From contig JAKOVH010000034.1 of assembly GCA_029782145.1 (NCBI GenBank), forward strand, positions 1 to 63,031: 63,031 bases of DNA. The letters run 5' to 3'. Numbering within the stretch: the first letter of the stretch is position 1; every line of letters starts with the position of its first letter. The notes below the pieces were generated by a model, which was given only the letters and a program-made list of their open reading frames with translations, made no database searches and was not told the DNA's origin. This document shows, in pieces, positions 18,183-25,876 of this stretch. Origin of the DNA: Actinomycetes bacterium. GTDB lineage: Bacteria; Actinomycetota; Acidimicrobiia; Acidimicrobiales; Acidimicrobilacustridaceae. The position numbers were made by a program, and so were the translations under genes.

Positions 18183-19411
18183 GGCCCGAGAGCGTAACGG
18201 CGGGCCAGGGCCGCGCTCTGCCGGGGGCGGCGGTCGCGGTCGAACAGGCCGAACTGGACGTCGTAGCCGTGGAGCCACTCGTAGTTGTCGACGGCGGTCC
18301 AGTGGAACAGGCCTCGCACGTCGATGCCGTCGTCGAGGGCGCCCTGGACCTGGCCCAGGCACTCGTCGAGGTAGCGGACGCGACCGCTGTCCTCGGTGGT
18401 CGGGTCGGAGGTGCCGAGGCCGCACTCGGCGACGAGCAGCGCCCGGCCGGGCAGCTCGTCGGCCAAGCGGTGCAGCACGACGCCCAGGCCCTCCGGCCAG
18501 GGCGCGTAGCCCATGGCCGTGACCGTGGCGTCGGCGGGGTAGGGGCCGAGCTCCATGCCGGCGTAGACCGAGGCCGCGTTGTAGTACGAGAACCCCACCA
18601 GGTCGAACGAGCCGGCCATCTCGGGCACCTCGAGCGGGGTCGTGCCGGGCACCCGCAGCACGCCGTCGCGCAACGCGCCGGTCCACGACCGCCACACCAC
18701 GTCCTCCACCAGCTCGAAGGCGGCCTCCGCCGCGTCGCGCTCTCGCACGTCGCGGGACCGCACCGCCGGGTGGAGCGGCATGAGGTTCATGACCGTGGCC
18801 ACCGGGGCGCCGTGGCCGCCGAGGAGGCGCCAGGCGTCGTGGTTGGCCAGGTGGAGGTTGCGCAGGCCGGTGGCGAAGTCCTCGAACGACGTGCGCCCGG
18901 GCGGGAACACGCCCATGAGCCACGCACCGAACGCATAGGCCACCGGCTCGTTGATCGGCATCCACCCGGCCACGAGGTCGCCGAAGGTCTCGGCGACCCA
19001 GTCGACGTGGCGGGGCCAGAAGTAGCCGCGGGCCCGGTCGTCGAGGAAGCCGCCCTCGTCGTCGCCGAACCACCCGGGCAGGGTGAAGTGGTGCAGGCAC
19101 ACCCACGGCGACACGCCAGCGTCGCGGGCCGCCTGCAGCACCGCCCGGTAGTGCTCGACGGCCGAGGGTTCGTGCCGGCCCGGCTCGGGCTCGAGGCGGG
19201 CCCACTCGAGCGAGAGCCGGTGGTGGGTCAGCCCGTGCTCGGCGAGCATGGCGAAGTCCCGTGCGTACTCGGTGGCGAAGCCGTTCCCGGCGCCGCTCGC
19301 CGGCGCCTTCCCGAGCTGCTCCCACCGGTGCCAGTCCGAGCGCGGCGCGGCGCCCTCGCACTGCGTCGACGACGCGGCGGTGCCCCACAAGAACCCGTCG
19401 GGGAATGCCAT
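18179..19411 (-). CDS. GH1 beta-glycosidase
   Basis: A 410-aa glycoside hydrolase family 1 enzyme, probably a cytosolic beta-glucosidase or related retaining glycosidase. It begins FPDGFLWGTAASSTQCEGA, the usual GH1 N-terminus. The acid/base Glu is in WMPINEPVAY. The nucleophile Glu is in LLVAECGLGTSD, where the common T-E-N-G is A-E-C-G. LSLEWARLEPEPGRH, LHHFTLPGWF and LFHWTAVDNYEWLHGYDVQFGL are further family marks. It is about 40 residues shorter than typical GH1 enzymes. Together with rpiA it suggests feeding of released sugar into central metabolism. Confidence 0.88.
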   Translation of the reverse strand: MAFPDGFLWGTAASSTQCEGAAPRSDWHRWEQLGKAPASGAGNGFATEYARDFAMLAEHGLTHHRLSLEWARLEPEPGRHEPSAVEHYRAVLQAARDAGVSPWVCLHHFTLPGWFGDDEGGFLDDRARGYFWPRHVDWVAETFGDLVAGWMPINEPVAYAFGAWLMGVFPPGRTSFEDFATGLRNLHLANHDAWRLLGGHGAPVATVMNLMPLHPAVRSRDVRERDAAEAAFELVEDVVWRSWTGALRDGVLRVPGTTPLEVPEMAGSFDLVGFSYYNAASVYAGMELGPYPADATVTAMGYAPWPEGLGVVLHRLADELPGRALLVAECGLGTSDPTTEDSGRVRYLDECLGQVQGALDDGIDVRGLFHWTAVDNYEWLHGYDVQFGLFDRDRRPRQSAALARRYALGP

Positions 19412-19454
19412 CGGCGCATTCTTGCTCGCCCCCACGCCGCGGCGACGGTGCCGG

Positions 19455-19460
19455 TAGCCT
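19455..19460 (+). promoter_or_regulatory. -10-like TAGCCT for the VWA gene
   Basis: TAGCCT is 6 bases before the ATG at 19467. No Shine-Dalgarno is present, which fits a leaderless transcript. Confidence 0.4.
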
Positions 19461-19466
19461 CGGTCC

Positions 19467-21482
19467 ATGGGGAAGGCCAACCGAGTCCGGTACTCCCGTT
19501 GGGACGGCACCCAGGTCGGCTTCGACCTCGACGCCACCGACATCTTCAACGAGATCACCGACGACCTGCTGTACCACGGCGACCTCAACGCGGCCCTGCG
19601 GCGCATGATGCAGTCGGGCTTCGACGACGCCAACGGCCAGCGCCTGCAGGGGCTGCGGGAGATGCTCGAGGAGCTGCGGCGCAAGCGCCGCGAGGCGCTC
19701 GAGAGCCACGACCTCGGCGGCGTCTACGACGACATCGCCCGCGAGCTGCGCGAGGTCGTCGAGCAGGAGCGCGAGGCCATCGACGAGCTGGCTCAGGAGG
19801 CCCGCGACTCCGGCGACGCCCGGCGCCAGGAGCTCACCGAGGAGGTCGCCTCCGAGCGCCACGCCGCCCTCGACCTGCTCTCACCCGACCTGGCCGGCAT
19901 GGTGCGCGACCTGCAGAGCTACGACTTCACGTCCTCCGAGGCGCGGGAGCGCTTCGAGGAGCTGGTCGACAAGCTGCGCGAGCAGCTCATGCAGCAGTAC
20001 GTCGACCAGATGGCCGGAGCGGTCGAGAACATGACCCCCGAGGACATGTCCCGCATGAAGGACATGTTCGCCGAGCTCAACCAGATGCTCGAGCAGCGCC
20101 AGCGCGGCGAGGAGCCCGACTTCGAGGGCTTCATGGACCGCTTCGGGGACTTCTTCCCCGAGAACCCCCAGAGCCTCGACGAGCTGCTCGAGGTGATGGC
20201 GCGCCGCATGGCCGCGGCCCAGGCCATGCTCAACTCGATGACGCCCGAGCAGCGGGCCCAGCTGCAGGCGCTCTCCGACCAGCTGCTCGAGGACATGGAC
20301 CTGCGCTGGCAGGTCGACCAGCTCGGGCAGAACCTCGCTGGCATGTTCCCCGACCTCAACTGGAACCGGCGCTACGACTTCTCCGGGCAGGACCCGCTCG
20401 GCATGGGAGAGGCCAACGACCTGCTCCAGCAGCTCGGCGACATCGACCAGCTCGAGAACCTGCTGCGCGGGGCCACGTCGCCGGGCGCGCTGGCCGAGGT
20501 CGACCTCGACCGGGCGCGCGAGCTGCTCGGCGACGACGCCGCCCGCAGCCTCGAGCAGATGGCCGAGCTGGCCCGGCGCCTCGAGGAGGCGGGCCTGGTG
20601 GAGAACAAGGAGGGCCGCCTCGAGCTGACCCCGCGGGGCATCCGTCGCATCGGCCAGAACGCCCTCGACGAGCTGTTCGCCAAGCTGTCGCTCGACAAGG
20701 CCGGCCAGCACGAGATGGCCCGCATCGGCGTGGGCCACGAGCGCGACTACTCCACCAAGCCCTACGAGTGGGGCGACGCCTTCAACCTCGACATCAACCG
20801 CACGGTGCGCAACGCCATCCAGCGTGCCGGCAGCGGCACGCCGGTGCGCCTCACGCCCGACGACTTCGAGGTCGAGCGCACCGAGCACCTGGTGCGCTCC
20901 AGCACCGTGTTGATGATCGACCTGTCGCTGTCGATGCCCATGCGCGACAACTTCCTGCCAGCCAAGAAGGTGACGATGGCGCTGCACAGCCTCATCACCT
21001 CGCAGTTCCCGCGGGACTACATGGGCATCGTCGGGTTCAGCGAGACGGCTCGTGAGCTCAAGGCCGAGCAGCTGCCCGAGGTGTCGTGGGACTTCGTCTA
21101 CGGCACCAACATGCAGCACGGCTTCCAGATCGCCCGGCGGATGCTCAACCGCCAGAGCGGCACCAAGCAGATCATCATGATCACCGACGGCGAGCCGACG
21201 GCCCACATCACCGCGTCGGGCGACGTGTACTTCAACTACCCGCCCGTGCGCGAGACCGTCGACGCCACCTTGCGCGAAGTCAACCTCTGCACCCGCGATG
21301 GCATCCGCATCAACACCTTCATGCTCGATCCCACCCCCCACCTGCGCGACTTCATCGCCAAGCTCACCGAGCTGAACCGGGGTCGGGCGTTCTTCACCAC
21401 GCCCGAGACGCTCGGCGACTACGTGCTGGTGGACTTCATCGAGCAGCGCCGCCAGATGGTGCGCGGCCGCCGCGCCGGCTGA
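19467..21482 (+). CDS. VWA-domain protein, likely partner of the MoxR-type ATPase
   Basis: A 671-aa protein. The first ~450 residues are very rich in charged helices (for example DIARELREVVEQEREAIDEL, and repeated Met/Gln-rich helices around FAELNQMLEQRQRG). The C-terminal von Willebrand A domain starts around residue 480 with the MIDAS motif DLSLSM; the remaining metal ligands are expected near GTNMQHG and ITDGEPTAH. No signal peptide or membrane helix, so cytosolic. In related actinobacteria such proteins are encoded beside the BchI/MoxR-like ATPase, as with Mg-chelatase I and D subunits; here two other genes intervene. The cellular target is unknown. Confidence 0.82.
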   Translation: MGKANRVRYSRWDGTQVGFDLDATDIFNEITDDLLYHGDLNAALRRMMQSGFDDANGQRLQGLREMLEELRRKRREALESHDLGGVYDDIARELREVVEQEREAIDELAQEARDSGDARRQELTEEVASERHAALDLLSPDLAGMVRDLQSYDFTSSEARERFEELVDKLREQLMQQYVDQMAGAVENMTPEDMSRMKDMFAELNQMLEQRQRGEEPDFEGFMDRFGDFFPENPQSLDELLEVMARRMAAAQAMLNSMTPEQRAQLQALSDQLLEDMDLRWQVDQLGQNLAGMFPDLNWNRRYDFSGQDPLGMGEANDLLQQLGDIDQLENLLRGATSPGALAEVDLDRARELLGDDAARSLEQMAELARRLEEAGLVENKEGRLELTPRGIRRIGQNALDELFAKLSLDKAGQHEMARIGVGHERDYSTKPYEWGDAFNLDINRTVRNAIQRAGSGTPVRLTPDDFEVERTEHLVRSSTVLMIDLSLSMPMRDNFLPAKKVTMALHSLITSQFPRDYMGIVGFSETARELKAEQLPEVSWDFVYGTNMQHGFQIARRMLNRQSGTKQIIMITDGEPTAHITASGDVYFNYPPVRETVDATLREVNLCTRDGIRINTFMLDPTPHLRDFIAKLTELNRGRAFFTTPETLGDYVLVDFIEQRRQMVRGRRAG

Positions 21483-21570
21483 CGCACTCCACGCGAGAAC
21501 GGCGGCGGTTCGGCAGAAAACACGCACGCCCCCTTGCGCGCCCGGCTCCGAGCGGGCATGATCACACCGT

Positions 21571-21580
21571 TGTAATTACA
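21571..21580 (+). promoter_or_regulatory. AT-rich palindrome TGTAATTACA upstream of whiB
   Basis: A perfect 10-bp palindrome in a 25-base AT-rich island, followed by CCTGTGGTAATG. It lies about 120 bases before the whiB ATG, in the 217-base gap after the VWA gene. It stands out strongly against the base composition and could be a -10/operator region giving a leader of about 100 bases. Nothing else was recognised in the gap. Confidence 0.45.
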
Positions 21581-21699
21581 CCTGTGGTAATGCGCGGTGG
21601 CGGGTTCGGGTCTCTTCGGCAGGGGGGAGCCTGGTCCCCGGTGATCGTGGCGTCCACAGGCCCCGTGGGGGCGTGGCCCTCGATCCAGGAGGACCGACC

Positions 21700-21996
21700 A
21701 TGGCCGATCCCATCTCCATCCCCGTCGCCGAGGACAAGTCCTGGCAGGACCTCGCCAACTGCCTCGGCGTCGACCCCGACCTCTTCTTCCCGGAGCGTGG
21801 CGCGTCCACCCGGGAGGCCAAGGAGGTGTGCCGGGGCTGCGTGGTGCGCGAGGACTGCCTCGAGTACGCGCTGGCCAACGGCGAGAAGTTCGGCATCTGG
21901 GGCGGCATGAGCGAGCGGGAGCGACGCCGCATCCGGCGCCAGCGGGCGCTGGCCCGGGCCGCGGCGGCGTCGTCGTCCCGCTCCGCCTCCGCCTGA
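21700..21996 (+). CDS. WhiB-family iron-sulfur regulator (WhmD/WhiB2-like)
   Basis: A 98-aa actinobacteria-specific 4Fe-4S transcription factor. The four cluster cysteines are C21, C44, C47 and C53 (Cx22Cx2Cx5C), followed by GIWGGMSERERRRIRR, the tryptophan turn and basic DNA-contact tail. The N-terminal SWQDLANCLGVDPDLFFPE is closest, from memory, to WhiB2/WhmD, which acts in cell division and septation. The ATG at 21700 has AGGAGG upstream. It converges on the formimidoyltransferase-like gene across a hairpin. The subfamily assignment is less sure than the family. Confidence 0.92.
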   Translation: MADPISIPVAEDKSWQDLANCLGVDPDLFFPERGASTREAKEVCRGCVVREDCLEYALANGEKFGIWGGMSERERRRIRRQRALARAAAASSSRSASA

Positions 21997-22011
21997 CCCA
22001 CCGGCACTCGC

Positions 22012-22036
22012 GGACCGCCGGCCCCGGCCGGGGTCC
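22012..22036. terminator. Hairpin between convergent whiB and formimidoyltransferase-like gene
   Basis: GGACC-G-CCGGCC folds on GGCCGG-GG-TCC with a 2-base loop and a small internal imbalance. It lies directly between the two stop codons, suiting a bidirectional terminator. Confidence 0.5.
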
Positions 22037-22858
22037 TCAACTCCCCCCGTCGCTCCCGCTCGGCTGGGAGCGACGGGCGCGTGCGGCCAGGCGCGCCTCG
22101 ATCGTGCGGTCGGCCGCCAGGTCGAGGTCGGCCCAACGGGCCGGGTCGATGGCGTCGAGCACGGCCCGGGGCACCAGGCCGACCAGCTCGGCTCGGGCGA
22201 TGGGCGCCTCGGCCGCCACCGCGTCCCACACCGCCTCCGGGCCCACGGCGTGGGGCGCCACCAGGTTCATCGAGACCTGCACCTCGTCGCCCACCGCCAG
22301 GCCGAGGGCCCGCACCGCCGGGCTCCGCACCGCGGCGGCCAGGCGCCGGGCGGTGGCGAGGTCGGGGTCGGCCAGCCACAGGTTGTAGGCGACGAGCAGC
22401 GGTCGGGCGCCGACGGCGGCCGCACCGGCCGTGGGGTGGGGGCGGGCCGGGCCGGCGTCGGGCAGGACGGCGTCGAACGCGCCGCGCCTGATGTCAGGCA
22501 GCGACCGCTCCGGCCCGTAGAGGAAGCAGGGCAGCCGCAGCTGCTCGGCCGCCCAGTCGGCGAAGGCGTTGCGGGCCGCCACCGCGGCCGACATGGGTGT
22601 GCCGTCGAGCGGCACGAACGGCACCACGTCGAGCACGCCGATGCGGGGATGGGCGCCGGAGTGGGCGCGCAGGTCGAGGCGTTCGACCGCCAGGCGCGCC
22701 ACCGCCCGCGGCGCGTCCTCACCGACGAGGGTGAGCACCGAGCGGTGGTGGTCGGCGCAGGTGTGGACGTCGAGCAGGTCGTCGCCGGCCGCCGCGGCCA
22801 GCTCGGCCACCACGTCGGCTCGCCGGCCCTCGCTCACGTTGACGACGCATTCGAGCAC
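22037..22858 (-). CDS. Glutamate formimidoyltransferase-like protein (FTCD N-terminal type)
   Basis: A 273-aa protein matching the formiminotransferase domain, which moves a formimino group from formiminoglutamate to tetrahydrofolate in histidine degradation. It starts LECVVNVSEGRR, the typical N-terminus. DHHRSVLTLVG, RAHSGAHPRIGVLDVVPFVPL and the C-terminal subdomain VQVSMNLV are family blocks, including the HSGAHPRxG loop that contains the likely catalytic His. No cyclodeaminase domain is fused. There are no other histidine-degradation genes nearby, so its physiological role here is open. Confidence 0.85.
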   Translation of the reverse strand: MLECVVNVSEGRRADVVAELAAAAGDDLLDVHTCADHHRSVLTLVGEDAPRAVARLAVERLDLRAHSGAHPRIGVLDVVPFVPLDGTPMSAAVAARNAFADWAAEQLRLPCFLYGPERSLPDIRRGAFDAVLPDAGPARPHPTAGAAAVGARPLLVAYNLWLADPDLATARRLAAAVRSPAVRALGLAVGDEVQVSMNLVAPHAVGPEAVWDAVAAEAPIARAELVGLVPRAVLDAIDPARWADLDLAADRTIEARLAARARRSQPSGSDGGS

Positions 22859-22945
22859 GGACGCGATCCTGCCCCACCGCAGACGGCGCTGCAGGTGGGG
22901 CAGGATCTCGGGGGCGCTGGTCTGCGGCCCGCGCGGGCCGCCCGG

Positions 22946-23200
22946 TCAGGCCGTCTCGGCGAGCAGCAGGGGCAGGCGCCGGGCCTTGAGGATGCGGCGT
23001 CGCTGGCGCTCGGAGGTGCCGCCCCACACGCCGTGGTCGATGCGGTTCTCGAGGGCGTACTCCAGGCAGCGCTCGGAGACCGGGCAGCCGGCACAGATCC
23101 GCTTGGCCACCTCGACCCCCACCCCGTCGTTCGGGAAGAAGGTCGCGGGGGGCTCGTCGCGGCAGTTGCCAGTGGCCATCCAGTCGGTGTCGGTCTCCAT
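22946..23200 (-). CDS. WhiB-family regulator (WhiB1-like)
   Basis: An 84-aa WhiB protein. Cysteines C13, C36, C39 and C45 (Cx22Cx2Cx5C) bind the 4Fe-4S cluster; GVWGGTSERQRRRILKARR is the conserved turn plus basic C-terminus. The short N-terminus (METDTDWMATGNCRDEPPATFFP) resembles WhiB1, an essential sigma-A-binding, NO-sensing regulator in mycobacteria; the subfamily is inferred from memory. The ATG at 23200 was taken because a -10-like TACCGT lies 7 bases upstream and longer in-frame versions add non-homologous sequence. Confidence 0.9.
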   Translation of the reverse strand: METDTDWMATGNCRDEPPATFFPNDGVGVEVAKRICAGCPVSERCLEYALENRIDHGVWGGTSERQRRRILKARRLPLLLAETA

Positions 23201-23207
23201 GGAGGCG

Positions 23208-23213
23208 ACGGTA
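23208..23213 (-). promoter_or_regulatory. -10-like TACCGT for the second whiB
   Basis: TACCGT (minus strand) is 7 bases before the ATG at 23200, fitting a leaderless message. Confidence 0.4.
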
Positions 23214-23348
23214 CGGAGCGGGGGTGAAAGGAGGGATAAGGAGCGGGCCAAGTTCCGGTGAAGGCGGCGGCGGCGAGGCGCCCGGCTAGGCTGTCCGACC
23301 TGCGGGAACAGCTCCCGCGCCTCCCGTCTGCGAAGGTGCCCACCAGCC

Positions 23349-23621
23349 ATGGCGATGACCGACACCGAGACCACCCAGCCGCCCCGGGGCCACGTCCGGG
23401 TGATCTACCTCGGCCCGGTGGCCCCGCACTGGGACATCCAGGGCGAGTCCGAGGTGCGGGGCCTGGTCGACGAGTTCCGGGCCCGCGTCCTCGCCCGCCT
23501 GCTCCTCCTCCCGCCCCACGACCCCCAGTTCCGACGCAACCGTGAGCGCGTGGTGCGCGACGCGGAGCGCGAGAACCTCATCCTCGAATGGGACCTCGGC
23601 CTGCCCGAGGACGACGCCTGA
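23349..23621 (+). CDS. Small conserved-looking hypothetical protein
   Basis: A 90-aa acidic, soluble protein with no recognised domain. The core HVRVIYLGPVAPHWDIQGE followed by a long helix (VRGLVDEFRARVLARLLLL) and RRNRERVVRDAERENLILEW looks like a folded domain. Two in-frame ATGs occur (23349 and 23355). A TAGGCT box at 23286-23291 and a GCGGGA/TCCCGC hairpin with a 5-base loop (about 23303-23319) lie in the 150-base divergent gap with whiB, so the message probably has a structured leader. Function unknown. Confidence 0.65.
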   Translation: MAMTDTETTQPPRGHVRVIYLGPVAPHWDIQGESEVRGLVDEFRARVLARLLLLPPHDPQFRRNRERVVRDAERENLILEWDLGLPEDDA

Positions 23622-23676
23622 CCGGTCCCGCTGAGGGGCCGCGGCCCAGGCCGAGAAGCCCCCGACCAGCCCGGTC

Positions 23677-23698
23677 CGTCACCTGACGTTCACCTCGG
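23677..23698 (+). promoter_or_regulatory. PHO-box-like direct repeat before ppk1
   Basis: Two 11-base units, CGTCACCTGAC and GTTCACCTCGG; the second matches the actinobacterial PhoP/RegX3 unit GTTCACC exactly and the first in 5 of 7 bases. It ends 19 bases before the TAGGCT -10 box, overlapping the -35 position. Confidence 0.55.
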
Positions 23699-23717
23699 GC
23701 ACCGAGAGCCGCGCTTG

Positions 23718-23723
23718 TAGGCT
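23718..23723 (+). promoter_or_regulatory. -10-like TAGGCT for ppk1
   Basis: TAGGCT is 6 bases before the ATG at 23730. Combined with the GTTCACC repeat upstream it forms a plausible phosphate-regulated leaderless promoter. Confidence 0.5.
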
Positions 23724-23729
23724 CGACCC

Positions 23730-25874
23730 ATGTCCGTCGAGCCGGCGCCGTCGCCGACCGCCAGCCACCACGTCGCAGAGCTCGGCGTCTCCCGGCCCGT
23801 CGACGGCATCGACATCGACGAGCTGCGCCGGTCGCCGCAGCGCTACGTCAACCGGGAGCTGTCGTGGCTCGACTTCGACGCCCGGGTGCTGGCGCTGGCC
23901 GCAAACCCGCAGCTCCCGCTGCTCGAACGGGCCAAGTTCCTGGCCATCTTCAGCCAGAACCTCGACGAGTTCTTCCAGGTCCGCGTCGCCGGGCTGAAGG
24001 ACCAGGTCGCCGCCGGTCTCGGCAAGACCACCGCCGACGGGCGCAACGCCGCGACCCAGCTCGCCGAGATCCGTGAGCGCCTCCTCGGGCTCACGGCCCA
24101 GGCCGAGGCCGTCTTCCAGGACGAGATCGTCCCCGGCCTGGCCGAGGTCGGCATCGTGTTCTCGGGGCTCGACGAGCTCGACGACGACGACCGCAAGTAC
24201 CTCGACGAGGTCTTCGAGCGGCGGGTCTTCCCCGTGCTCACCCCCCTCGCCGTCGACCCCGGGCACCCGTTCCCCTACATCTCCGACCTGTCGCTCAACC
24301 TGGCCGTCGTCGTCCACGATCCCGTCAGCGGCGACCGCCGCTTCGCCCGGGTGAAGGTCCCGAACCTGCTGCCCCGGTTCGTGGTGATGCCCGACGGCGA
24401 GCGCTTCGTGCCCCTCGAGCAGGTGATCGCCGCCCACCTCGACGTGCTGTTCCCGGGCATGGAGCCGGGGATGCACTACGCCTTCCGCGTCACCCGCAAC
24501 GCCGACCTCACCCTCGAGGAGGAGGAGGCCGACGACCTGCTCGAGGCGGTCGAGCTCGAGCTGCGCCGTCGGCGCTTCGGCCGGGCCGTGCGCCTGGAGG
24601 TCGACGCGGCGGTGTCCGAGGAGATCCTCGACCTGCTCACCCGGGAGCTCGACCTGGCCCCCGACGACGTCTACCGCAACGCCTGCCCGCTCGACCTCGG
24701 CGGCCTCTGGTCGGTGCACGCCCTCGACCGGCCCGACCTCAAGGACGAGCCGTGGGTCCCCATCACCCAGCCCCGGCTCACCAACCCCGACCCCGACGAG
24801 CCGGTCGACGTGTTCTCGGTGCTGCGCGACGGCGACGTGCTGGTGCACCACCCCTACGAGTCGTTCTCCAGCTCGGTCGAGGAGTTCATCCGCCAGGCCT
24901 CGCGCGACCCCCACGTGCTGGCCATCAAGCTCACCCTCTACCGCACCTCGTCGGACACCTCGATCATCACGTCGCTCGTGCGGGCCGCCGAGCGCGGCAA
25001 GCAGGTGGCGGCGCTGGTCGAGCTCAAGGCCCGCTTCGACGAGAAGAAGAACATCGGCTGGGCCCGCGAGCTGGAGAAGGCCGGCGTGCACGTCGTCTAC
25101 GGCCTCATGGGCCTGAAGATCCACACCAAGACCACCTTGGTCGTGCGGGAGGAGGCCGAGGGCATCCGTCGGTACTGCCACGTCGGCACCGGCAACTACA
25201 ACCCCAAGACGGCGCGGCTCTACGAGGACCTCGGCCTGCTCACCGCGGACCCGAAGATCGGCTCGGACCTCACCCAGCTGTTCAACCTCCTCACCGGCTT
25301 CGCCCGCGAGCCGCAGTTCGAGAAGCTGCTGGTGTCGCCCTCCACCGTGCGGCCCGGCATCACCGCCCTCATCGAGAACGAGGCCCGCCTCGGTGCCGAG
25401 GGGCGCATCGTGCTGAAGATGAACAGCCTGGTCGACCCGGCCGTCATCGACGCCCTCTACGCCGCGTCGCAGGCGGGCACGAGCATCGACCTCGTCGTGC
25501 GGGGCATCTGCTGCCTGCGCCCCGGCGTGCCCGGCCTGAGCGACAACATCCGGGTGCGCTCCATCGTGGGCCGCTACCTGGAGCACTCGCGCATCTACCA
25601 CTTCGCTCACGGCGCGGCCGACGGCGGGCCGATCTGCTACATCGGCTCGGCCGACCTCATGCCCCGCAACCTCGACCGGCGGGTCGAGGCGCTGGTGCCC
25701 ATCGAGCGGCCCGAGCTGCTGGCCCGCCTCGAGGAGATCCTCGCCGTGAACCTCGCCGACGACGTCCTCGCCTGGTCGTTGCGGCCCGACACCACGTGGG
25801 CGCGCGTGCAGGGCGGGGCGGGCGTCGAGACCCATCGGCGCCTCGAGGACCTCGCCCTCGAGCGGCGCGGCTGA
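23730..25874 (+). CDS. ppk: Polyphosphate kinase 1
   Basis: Makes inorganic polyphosphate reversibly from ATP. 714 aa, full length. The N domain begins with the ATP-binding start YVNRELSWLDFDARVL and QNLDEFFQVRVAGLKDQ; the head domain follows; the two phospholipase-D-like C domains carry the catalytic histidines: H465 in LKIHTKTTLVV (the autophosphorylated residue) and the His in IYHFAHG. GTGNYNPKTARLYED and YIGSADLMPRNLDRRVE are signature blocks. It heads a run with the CYTH-CHAD gene two bases downstream. A GTTCACC-type repeat upstream links it to the phosphate two-component system at 34.5-36.5 kb. Confidence 0.96.
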   Translation: MSVEPAPSPTASHHVAELGVSRPVDGIDIDELRRSPQRYVNRELSWLDFDARVLALAANPQLPLLERAKFLAIFSQNLDEFFQVRVAGLKDQVAAGLGKTTADGRNAATQLAEIRERLLGLTAQAEAVFQDEIVPGLAEVGIVFSGLDELDDDDRKYLDEVFERRVFPVLTPLAVDPGHPFPYISDLSLNLAVVVHDPVSGDRRFARVKVPNLLPRFVVMPDGERFVPLEQVIAAHLDVLFPGMEPGMHYAFRVTRNADLTLEEEEADDLLEAVELELRRRRFGRAVRLEVDAAVSEEILDLLTRELDLAPDDVYRNACPLDLGGLWSVHALDRPDLKDEPWVPITQPRLTNPDPDEPVDVFSVLRDGDVLVHHPYESFSSSVEEFIRQASRDPHVLAIKLTLYRTSSDTSIITSLVRAAERGKQVAALVELKARFDEKKNIGWARELEKAGVHVVYGLMGLKIHTKTTLVVREEAEGIRRYCHVGTGNYNPKTARLYEDLGLLTADPKIGSDLTQLFNLLTGFAREPQFEKLLVSPSTVRPGITALIENEARLGAEGRIVLKMNSLVDPAVIDALYAASQAGTSIDLVVRGICCLRPGVPGLSDNIRVRSIVGRYLEHSRIYHFAHGAADGGPICYIGSADLMPRNLDRRVEALVPIERPELLARLEEILAVNLADDVLAWSLRPDTTWARVQGGAGVETHRRLEDLALERRG

Positions 25875-25876
25875 GC

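Noticed and set aside
21540..21557. GCCCG/CGGGC hairpin after the VWA gene as terminator
   Set aside because: Only a 5-bp stem with mismatches inside; too weak to report as a feature.
23636..23647. GGGCCGCGGCCC palindrome as terminator of the small hypothetical gene
   Set aside because: Self-complementary with no loop; such GC palindromes arise often by chance at this composition.
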